In this document: positions 15,117-21,705 of the stretch, one piece after another
Layout of the letters: each line of letters begins with the position of its first letter
Position numbering within the stretch: the first letter of the stretch is position 1
Source: Candidatus Zymogenaceae bacterium
GTDB lineage: Bacteria; Desulfobacterota; Zymogenia; Zymogenales; Zymogenaceae
Assembly (NCBI GenBank): GCA_016931225.1
Contig: JAFGFE010000041.1
Span: forward strand, 1 to 43,089
DNA length: 43,089 nucleotides
Reading direction: 5' to 3'
The notes under the pieces: model-generated
What the model was told of the DNA's origin: nothing
Databases searched by the model: none
The model's input: only the letters and a program-made list of their open reading frames with translations
Made by a program: the position numbers and the translations under genes

Positions 15117-16135
15117 AAAGGTGCAGAATGGCGATTATCGGCTGCGGGGATATCGCCCGCTTCACCGCCCTGGGGTGCCTTTTGAACAGGAAGATGAAGG
15201 CGGTCGCCTGCATGGATATAGACGGTGAGAGGTCCCGTGCCTTCGCCCGGCGGTTTCGCATCCCGAATGCGTATGACGACTTTGATACGCTCCTCGGCCG
15301 GGACGATCTCGACGCGGTCTACCTGGCCGTCCCCCACAACCTCCACCGACCGATGATCGAGAAGGCGATTGCCCGGGGGCTGCCGGTGTTGTGTGAAAAG
15401 CCCGTCGCCGCCGACATGGACGACGCCGTGGCCATCTGCGAGCTGTCCCAAAAGAGTAAGATCCCGGTGGGGATCAACTATCAGTACCGCTACGACTCCG
15501 CGTGTTACGCCCTGGTGGAGGCGTGTCGTGAGGGGGCGCTGGGGGAGGGTCGGTACGGACGAGTAAACGTGCCCTGGAACCGAAAACGCACGTATTTCGA
15601 CGGCTCCCCCTGGCACAAGAGCATGGCCCACTCCGGCGGCGGGACGCTTTTGACCCAGGCGAGCCACGTGATCGATATCGCCCTCAGCGCCCTGGGGGGA
15701 CGACCCGTCACCGCGATGGGGATGACGGGTCGAAAGGTCTTTACCGACGTGGAGGTGGAGGATTTCGGGACGGGGCTGATCGAGATGGAGGGGGGTGCGG
15801 TGCTTTCCGTCACCAGCTCCATGGTCGCCGTTCCGGAGCGGAAAATCCTCATGGAAATCTACGGGTCCGGCGGCACCGTGACGTATGAGGGACCGGATTT
15901 TCCGAAGGTGCGGTTTTACGGGACGAAGGTGACAAAGAGGCGTCCCCCGATCCGGGGGGTGCACGCGCTGTTTCGCAGCATCGAGGGATTCCGTCGCTGG
16001 ATCACGGGCGGGGAACAATACCTGACTCCCGCGGCCTCGGCCCTCTCGGTGCTGGCGGCGGTAAAGGCGCTGTATCGATCGGCGGAGAGCGGGAAGAGGG
16101 AGCCTGTGGACGACAGATATGTGAAATATATATAA
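15113..16135 (+). CDS. Gfo/Idh/MocA-family NAD(P)-dependent oxidoreductase
   Basis: The 340-residue protein has an N-terminal Rossmann domain (AIIGCGDIARF, about 8-18), the family motif VLCEKPVAADMDDA (catalytic-type Lys in EKP) and the substrate-binding segment GGGTLLTQASHVIDIAL with the conserved Asp-x3-His-like pairing. Members oxidise or reduce sugar hydroxyls, often making or using 3-keto sugars. Translation is coupled to the ThuA-like gene by a 4-nt overlap. It ends the LacI-led run, followed by an AT-rich gap before the third symporter. Substrate unknown. Confidence 0.92.
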   Translation: MKRCRMAIIGCGDIARFTALGCLLNRKMKAVACMDIDGERSRAFARRFRIPNAYDDFDTLLGRDDLDAVYLAVPHNLHRPMIEKAIARGLPVLCEKPVAADMDDAVAICELSQKSKIPVGINYQYRYDSACYALVEACREGALGEGRYGRVNVPWNRKRTYFDGSPWHKSMAHSGGGTLLTQASHVIDIALSALGGRPVTAMGMTGRKVFTDVEVEDFGTGLIEMEGGAVLSVTSSMVAVPERKILMEIYGSGGTVTYEGPDFPKVRFYGTKVTKRRPPIRGVHALFRSIEGFRRWITGGEQYLTPAASALSVLAAVKALYRSAESGKREPVDDRYVKYI

Positions 16136-16215
16136 ATAAGCCACGGGATGTGGGAGGCCGTTTTCAAGGGCGCGCATATCGTATATATAAAAAACCAGTA
16201 TTTTAAAATGCGGGG
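16127..16215 (+). promoter_or_regulatory. AT-rich intergenic segment, candidate promoter
   Basis: Two AT patches (ATATATATAAATAAG near 16127 and GTATATATAAAAAA near 16180) lie in GC-rich DNA just before the third symporter gene. They resemble the boxes before 2604, 7320 and 10649, suggesting a new transcript starts here. No good -35/-10 pair is evident. Confidence 0.35.
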
Positions 16216-16221
16216 TCTCGT

Positions 16222-17658
16222 ATGAATGAGAACGGAAGCGGGAAGCTGAAGCTTTCCACGAAGCTGGGCTTCGGCGTCGGAGATATCTTCGGCGGCGGTG
16301 CCATGATGATCATCGGATTTTATTATCTCTATTTCCTCACCGACGTGGTGCTGCTGACGCCGAAGCTTGCGGGAATCGTCTTTCTGATCAGCAAGGCGTG
16401 GGACGCGGTCACCGATCCGCTGATGGGGGTGATCTCCGACCGGACCCGCACCCGCTGGGGGCGGCGGCGGCCCTATTTCCTGGCCGGCGTGGTCCTGATC
16501 TTCCTCTCGTTTGTCGCCATGTGGTTTCCGGTGGACTTCGGCCGGGAGATGCACCGGTTCATCTTCATCCTTGTGGCCTACGTATTCTTCTCCACCGTCA
16601 TCACCATGGTGATGATCCCCTACAATGCACTGGTGCCGGAATTGACCCCGGACTATGACGAGCGAACGGCCCTGACCACCTTTCGCATCGCGTTTTCCGG
16701 CTTCTCGTCTCTCTTGTGCGCCGTAATCCCCTGGGAGATCGTCAAGGCCTTCGATCCGGACATCCGCCAGGGATTCATCGTCATGGCGGTGGCGTTCGGG
16801 CTCCTGTTCGCCCTGCCGTTCATCGCGGTCTTTTTCACCACCCGCGAGCGGATGGAGTTCCAGACCAAGCCGGAGCGGATCGATTTCAAGAAGAACTTCC
16901 TGGAGCCGTTTAAGACGCCGACCTTCGTCAACGTGCTGTTGATGTATCTCTTCGCCTTCGTGGCGATGGACGTGGTAATGTCCATCGTTATCTATTTCAT
17001 GACCTACTATCTGAATCAGGGCGACGCCACCAACTACGTCCTGGGAACGCTTTTGGTGGTGCAGCTTGCGGTGATACCGCTCTATTACCTCCTCAGCAAG
17101 AAAACCAGCAAGAAGACGTCCTTTACCACTGCGGCGGTATTCTGGATCGCTTCGATGGGGTTCAGTTTTCTCATCGGGCCGGATTCGCCGGTCTATTTCG
17201 TCTACCTGTTCGGCGGACTGGTGGGGGTGGGAACCGGCGGGATCGTCATCATGATTTATTCGATATTCGCGGACGTCCCGGACGTGGACGAGCTGTACTC
17301 CGGCGAGCGGCGGGAGGGAATCTATTCGGGGATGTTCATGTTCATGAGGAAGCTCAGCTCCGCCCTGGGGATCTTCCTCGTCTCCACCCTGATCGACTGG
17401 GCGGGGTACCTGGCGCCGATCGGCGGCGTCCAGCAGGACCAGACGAACAATTTCATCCTGGTGCTTCGCGTCATCTTCATGGTGATCCCCGTCGTCTTTC
17501 TTGCGCTCTGTATTTATAACGCTGTCCGCTACGTCATGACGCCAGCGTTGCACCAGCGGCTCAAGGCGTTCCTGGAGCGGCGCCGGGATGCGGATGTGAT
17601 GACCGACGAGCTTTCGCAGGAAGAGGCCGAGATCAAGCGTCTTTTTCAAAGGACGTAG
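16222..17658 (+). CDS. GPH-family sugar:cation symporter (MFS), divergent third copy
   Basis: The 478-residue membrane protein has about 12 hydrophobic helices and the GPH signature D-A-V-T-D-P-L-M-G ... S-D-R-T-R-T-x-W-G-R-R-R, plus the late loop DVPDVDELYSGERREG. It is clearly more distant from the other two symporters than they are from each other; its first helix reads GVGDIFGGGAMMII, closer to MelB/GusB-like proteins. A charged cytoplasmic tail of about 45 residues follows the last helix. The 688-residue gene begins 4 nt after its stop, with its ribosome-binding site inside this gene. Import of oligosaccharides or glycosides released by the exported lyase-like protein is the likely job. 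Confidence 0.93.
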   Translation: MNENGSGKLKLSTKLGFGVGDIFGGGAMMIIGFYYLYFLTDVVLLTPKLAGIVFLISKAWDAVTDPLMGVISDRTRTRWGRRRPYFLAGVVLIFLSFVAMWFPVDFGREMHRFIFILVAYVFFSTVITMVMIPYNALVPELTPDYDERTALTTFRIAFSGFSSLLCAVIPWEIVKAFDPDIRQGFIVMAVAFGLLFALPFIAVFFTTRERMEFQTKPERIDFKKNFLEPFKTPTFVNVLLMYLFAFVAMDVVMSIVIYFMTYYLNQGDATNYVLGTLLVVQLAVIPLYYLLSKKTSKKTSFTTAAVFWIASMGFSFLIGPDSPVYFVYLFGGLVGVGTGGIVIMIYSIFADVPDVDELYSGERREGIYSGMFMFMRKLSSALGIFLVSTLIDWAGYLAPIGGVQQDQTNNFILVLRVIFMVIPVVFLALCIYNAVRYVMTPALHQRLKAFLERRRDADVMTDELSQEEAEIKRLFQRT

Positions 17659-17661
17659 ACG

Positions 17662-19728
17662 ATGAGTGAGAATGAAAAGAATACGGGAGCGGAACAGGCC
17701 TTCGTCCACGAATTTGCGGATACCACCGGTGTGGCCGATTTCACCTTTAAAAACGTGGACCCTCCGCCCGCCGGATACCCCTCTCCCTCTCCCGACGAGT
17801 ACAGTTTTTTGCCCTTTGCGGAGTCTTTCGAGGATCGAAAAAAGGCCTTTGTGACCCACTGCCTGAACAATCCGGCCTGCGACCACATCAAGGGCTACTA
17901 CTACGAGCTGATCCGCATCAGTGAGGGGAAGGGGCCGGTGTATGAGTCCCTCATCGACGCCGCCCTCACCTACATCGATCAGCGGTTCGACTGCTCCGAC
18001 TTCGTCATGCTGGGCATCATCAGGCTTCTGTATCAACTGGCGGAAAATGAGCTCGTCTCGCAGGACCTCCTGGATCACGCAAGAAAGACGATCCTCGATT
18101 TCAAGTACATGCCCGACGAGCCGGGGATAGACTCCATGTGCTACTGGACGGAGAACCACGTCATCATGTTCGCCGTCAACGAATACCTGGCGGGGCAGCT
18201 CTACCCGGAGAGGGTTTTCACCAATTCCGGCATGACCGGACACGAGAAGATGACCGTTGCCAGAAAGCGTATCGAGAAATGGCTGGAGCTGAGGTTTCAG
18301 ACCGGGTTTTCCGAGTGGCTCTCCCACATCTACTACGACGAGAACGTGACGGCGCTCATCAACCTCGTCGACTTCGCGAAAGACCCCCAACTGGTACGGG
18401 GGGCGGAAATCGTCCTCGATCTCCTTTTTCTGGACATGGCCCTCAACTCGTTTCACGGCACCTTCGGCTCGAGCCACGGGAGGAGCTATGCCGAGGAAAA
18501 GAGGGACGGGACGGTTGAATCCACCACCGATATCCAGAAGCTGATGTTCGGCATGGGGAGATACGCCGGGGCGGACAACATGGGGGCGGTGTGCCTTGCC
18601 CTCTCCGATTCGTATCGGCTGCCCCGGGCGATCCAACAGATCGTCCTGGATACGGGCCGGGATGAGGTCGAGAACCGACAGCGCATGGGCATCCGCCTGG
18701 ATCAGGCGAAACGGTGGGGCCTCTCCTATGACGACTTCGACAGCGGCATACACTTCCTCTCCCTGGAGGCGTACCTGCATCCGCTGACCGTGAACCTGGT
18801 CATGAGGATGTTCGACGCCTACCGCTGGTGGGACAACCAGTTTTTTTCACCGTTCAAGCCCTTTCGGGGACTCATCCGGGCTCTTCGCTCCCTGGGGTTG
18901 ATGCCCGCCCTCGCGTGGCTGGTGAAAAAAGACGCCTGCCGCAACACCCGGGAGGAGGTGAACCTCTATACCTATCGCACCCCGGACTACCAGCTTGCCT
19001 GCGCCCAGGATTACCGCAAAGGCTACGGCGGTGACCAGCAGCATATCTGGCAGGCCACGCTCTCGCCGAAGGCGGTCTGTTTTACCACCCATCCGGGCCA
19101 CGAGGAGAACACCAGCGGGGGATACTGGGTGGGCTCCGGGACGCTGCCCCGGGTCGCCCAGGAAAAGAGTGTGCTTGTCGCCTGCTACAGGGCCTCGAAG
19201 ATGCCGGGGCTGTATATGACCAACAAGCTCTTCTTCACCCACGCCTGGTTCCCGAGAAAAGAGTTCGACGAGGTCCGGGAGGAGGGTGGATGGATATTCG
19301 GCCGGAAAGGCGACGGGTACATCGCCCTTTATTCGAGAAACGGCTACCGATGGCAAGATGAGGGGGAGGATAAAGGCTGTGAGGTCATCGCCGACGGCCG
19401 AAAGAACATCTGGATATGCCAGATGGGCAGGCGGGCCGTGGACGACACGTTCGATGAATTTATTTCTAAGGTGGCATCCGCCCCCCTTCGCTTTCGGGGA
19501 TTGTCGGTCGTCTTCGAATCCCCCACGGAGGGGAGCATCCGGTTCGGATGGCGGGGGGCCTTCCAAGTGAAGGGAAAGAGGGTATCCCTTTTTGACTATC
19601 CGAGGTATGATAATCGATACGTCGACGCCCCGTTCCCGCCGGATACCGTCGAGGTGGGGGCGGGGGGGCATTCGGTGACACTGAATCTGAAGCGGGGGAT
19701 ACGACGGGTCAGCGAATACTGCGGGTAG
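17662..19728 (+). CDS. uncharacterised 688-residue cytoplasmic protein, possible toroid-type lyase or hydrolase
   Basis: I do not recognise this family by name. The first about 430 residues are helix-rich, with aromatic and acidic clusters such as CYWTENHVIMFAVNEYLAG and FGSSHGRSYAEEKRDG. The last about 250 are strand-rich, including DQQHIWQATLSPKAV, ENTSGGYWVGSG and a final VEVGAGGHSVTLNL. An alpha/alpha-toroid followed by a beta-sandwich is the layout of several polysaccharide lyases and heparinase II/III-like proteins, and conserved-looking Asn-His, His-Gly-Arg and Tyr positions would suit such chemistry. There is no signal peptide, so it should act on imported oligosaccharide. It is coupled to the symporter upstream (AAAGGA inside that gene, 8 nt from ATG) and followed by the KDPG-aldolase-like gene. 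Function inferred, not shown. Confidence 0.85.
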   Translation: MSENEKNTGAEQAFVHEFADTTGVADFTFKNVDPPPAGYPSPSPDEYSFLPFAESFEDRKKAFVTHCLNNPACDHIKGYYYELIRISEGKGPVYESLIDAALTYIDQRFDCSDFVMLGIIRLLYQLAENELVSQDLLDHARKTILDFKYMPDEPGIDSMCYWTENHVIMFAVNEYLAGQLYPERVFTNSGMTGHEKMTVARKRIEKWLELRFQTGFSEWLSHIYYDENVTALINLVDFAKDPQLVRGAEIVLDLLFLDMALNSFHGTFGSSHGRSYAEEKRDGTVESTTDIQKLMFGMGRYAGADNMGAVCLALSDSYRLPRAIQQIVLDTGRDEVENRQRMGIRLDQAKRWGLSYDDFDSGIHFLSLEAYLHPLTVNLVMRMFDAYRWWDNQFFSPFKPFRGLIRALRSLGLMPALAWLVKKDACRNTREEVNLYTYRTPDYQLACAQDYRKGYGGDQQHIWQATLSPKAVCFTTHPGHEENTSGGYWVGSGTLPRVAQEKSVLVACYRASKMPGLYMTNKLFFTHAWFPRKEFDEVREEGGWIFGRKGDGYIALYSRNGYRWQDEGEDKGCEVIADGRKNIWICQMGRRAVDDTFDEFISKVASAPLRFRGLSVVFESPTEGSIRFGWRGAFQVKGKRVSLFDYPRYDNRYVDAPFPPDTVEVGAGGHSVTLNLKRGIRRVSEYCG

Positions 19729-19806
19729 GGGCATTGGATCGAAGACGAAGCGCCCGCCCGGGGAGGGGCGTATGAATGAAAAAACAAAAACAGTACGGAG
19801 GTCTGC

Positions 19807-20484
19807 ATGGCGAGATTCAGTCGCCTTCACACCCTCACGGCCATGAAAGATACCGGACTGGTGCCGGTGTTTTACCACTCGAATGTGGATACGGCGGTGA
19901 AGATCGTCGATGCGTGCGCCCGGGGAGGGGCGGTGACGCTGGAATTCACAAACCGGGGGGACGGGGCCGTGTCGGTGTTCGAGAAGCTGGAGGAATACTG
20001 CCGGGAGAGGATTCCCGAAGTCATCCTGGGTGTGGGATCGGTGGTGGACGCCCCCACGTCGGCCCAGTATATCAACGCGGGCGCGAACTTTGTGGTGGGG
20101 CCGGTGCTGGACGAGGAGACGGCGTTTGTGTGCAACGCCCGCAAGGTGCCCTACAGCCCCGGCTGCGGCAGCGCCACGGAGATCGCCCGTGCGCACCAGT
20201 TGGGTGTTGAGATATGCAAGATATTTCCCGGCGATCTCGTGGGGGGACCCGGATTCGTAAAGGCGGTGCGGGGCCCCATGCCCTGGACGGAGCTTATGCC
20301 CACCGGCGGGGTTGACCCCACCGAAGAATCACTTACGGCATGGTTTTCCGCCGGGGTGTGCTGCGTGGGGATCGGCTCGAAGCTGCTGACGAAGGAATTG
20401 ATACAGCAGGGGGACTTCGACGGGATACGAAAGAACGTGCATACGACGATAGATATTATCAAGAAGATCAGAGGCGCGGCGTAA
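19807..20484 (+). CDS. eda: KDPG/KHG aldolase family protein
   Basis: The 225-residue protein has the short TIM-barrel plan of 2-keto-3-deoxy-6-phosphogluconate aldolase. The general-base glutamate lies in LEFTNR (Glu46, with Arg50), GVGSV follows, and the Schiff-base lysine is Lys138 in EICKIFPGD. The family cleaves KDPG to pyruvate and glyceraldehyde 3-phosphate; related members use KDPGal or 4-hydroxy-2-oxoglutarate. ACGGAGGTCTGC directly before the ATG supports this start. The KDG-kinase-like gene lies 29 nt downstream, so phosphorylation then cleavage can be read directly from gene order. The LEFTNR and FPGD details differ from the Escherichia coli enzyme (LEVTLR, FPAE), so a variant substrate is possible. 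Confidence 0.88.
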   Translation: MARFSRLHTLTAMKDTGLVPVFYHSNVDTAVKIVDACARGGAVTLEFTNRGDGAVSVFEKLEEYCRERIPEVILGVGSVVDAPTSAQYINAGANFVVGPVLDEETAFVCNARKVPYSPGCGSATEIARAHQLGVEICKIFPGDLVGGPGFVKAVRGPMPWTELMPTGGVDPTEESLTAWFSAGVCCVGIGSKLLTKELIQQGDFDGIRKNVHTTIDIIKKIRGAA

Positions 20485-20513
20485 TCCGCGTCCGACAAGG
20501 GGAATCGATACCG

Positions 20514-21575
20514 ATGAAAAAATTGGATGTATCAAGCGCCGCGCAAAAACCGGTGGCCGCCTTCGGCGAGATCATGCTGAGGCTCGCCGCCCCAAACTTC
20601 GAGCGGTTTTTTCAGTCTCCCGTGTTGTCGGCCACCTTCGGCGGGGGGGAGGCGAATGTCCTGTCGAGCCTGGCGCTCCTGGGGATGAGGGCGAGATTTC
20701 TCTCGGTCCTTCCGGACAACGACATCGGAAGGGGCGCGATTCGGGTTCTCAGGGGCCTGGGGGTCGATATGGACCATGTGACGATAACTCCGGGATCCCG
20801 GATGGGGATATATTTCCTGGAGCGGGGCGCCAACCAGCGGCCGTCCAAGGTGATCTACGACCGCACCGGCTCCGCCATCGCCGAAGTCGCCCCCGGCATG
20901 ATAGACTGGGAGGCGGTGCTGTCCGGCTGCGGGTGGTTTCACGTCACCGGCATCACGCCGGCCCTCTCGGAAGGGGCGGCCCGGGAGACGAAGACGGCCC
21001 TTGCGACCGCCCGAAAGCTGGGTTTGATCGTCTCCATGGATCTCAACTACCGCTCAAAGCTCTGGAAGTGGGGGAAGAGTGCCCCGGAGGTGATGGGAGA
21101 GCTGGTGCGGTATGTCGACGTGGTGGTCGCCAACGAGGAGGATTGCCAGAAATCCCTGGGCGTCGGCACGGACATCGACCCCACCGGCGGGGAGATCGAC
21201 GCAGCACACTACGAGAAACTTTCGAAAAAGATGTTCGCCGCATATCCGGACATCAAGATTCTGGCGATCACGCTGAGGGAGAGCATCTCCGCCTCGGCAA
21301 ACCGGTGGGGGGCGCTGATCAGTGACGGGTCTGAGGTTCATTTTTCCCGGAAATACGACATCACCCATATCGTCGATCGGGTGGGCGGGGGAGACAGCTT
21401 CGCCGCGGGCCTCATCTACGGGCTCTGTCACCTGGATGGTCCGAAAGAAGCCCTGGAATTCGCCGTCGCGGCATCGTGCCTGGCCCACTCCGTCGAGGGA
21501 GATATGAATCTCTCGACCCTCGACGAGGTGATAAACCTCTATTCAGGAGACGCCACCGGGAGGATCAAGCGGTGA
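20514..21575 (+). CDS. kdgK: PfkB-family sugar kinase, 2-keto-3-deoxygluconate kinase-like
   Basis: The 353-residue ribokinase-fold protein has FGEIMLRLAAP at the start, FGGGEANVLSSLALLG (PfkB signature 1) and DRVGGGDSFAAGLIYG (signature 2, catalytic Asp294). The middle segment RMGIYFLERGANQRPSKVIY with YDRTGSA resembles KDG kinases, where it contacts the keto-deoxy acid. It should make KDPG from KDG and ATP for the aldolase encoded just upstream. I start it at the ATG at 20514, after AAGGGGA; a longer in-frame reading from 20340 would lie inside the aldolase gene and is rejected. Related activities such as KDGal or other hexonate kinases cannot be excluded. Confidence 0.9.
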   Translation: MKKLDVSSAAQKPVAAFGEIMLRLAAPNFERFFQSPVLSATFGGGEANVLSSLALLGMRARFLSVLPDNDIGRGAIRVLRGLGVDMDHVTITPGSRMGIYFLERGANQRPSKVIYDRTGSAIAEVAPGMIDWEAVLSGCGWFHVTGITPALSEGAARETKTALATARKLGLIVSMDLNYRSKLWKWGKSAPEVMGELVRYVDVVVANEEDCQKSLGVGTDIDPTGGEIDAAHYEKLSKKMFAAYPDIKILAITLRESISASANRWGALISDGSEVHFSRKYDITHIVDRVGGGDSFAAGLIYGLCHLDGPKEALEFAVAASCLAHSVEGDMNLSTLDEVINLYSGDATGRIKR

Positions 21576-21705
21576 GGTGACGGGGGACTCATCGAGGCGC
21601 TTCATACACGCCCCCCCCTACACCCCGTCGGATTCCGTGAAATGTAACCCGGCCGCAATCGGTGCGGCCCGAACCATATCGTCGATACAGATTCGGGAGG
21701 ACGTC

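Noticed and set aside
15916-18780. 954-codon open frame on the minus strand
   Set aside because: It lies opposite the third symporter and the 688-residue gene, both with good starts, coupling and family or compositional support. Its His/Asp/Arg-rich translation has no domain logic and is typical of antisense frames in GC-rich genes.
19772-19846. 24-codon leader-like frame before the aldolase gene, with GGGGAGGGG upstream and its stop overlapping an internal ATG
   Set aside because: It overlaps the aldolase start, which has its own ACGGAGG site, and the peptide has no attenuator-like residue run.
20340-20513. N-terminal extension of the KDG-kinase frame
   Set aside because: It lies inside the aldolase gene in another frame; the ATG at 20514 with AAGGGGA gives a normal PfkB start.
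21577-21705. N-terminal extension of the lyase-like frame
   Set aside because: It would bury the signal peptide; the ATG at 21706 has a good ribosome-binding site and is followed by a signal sequence.
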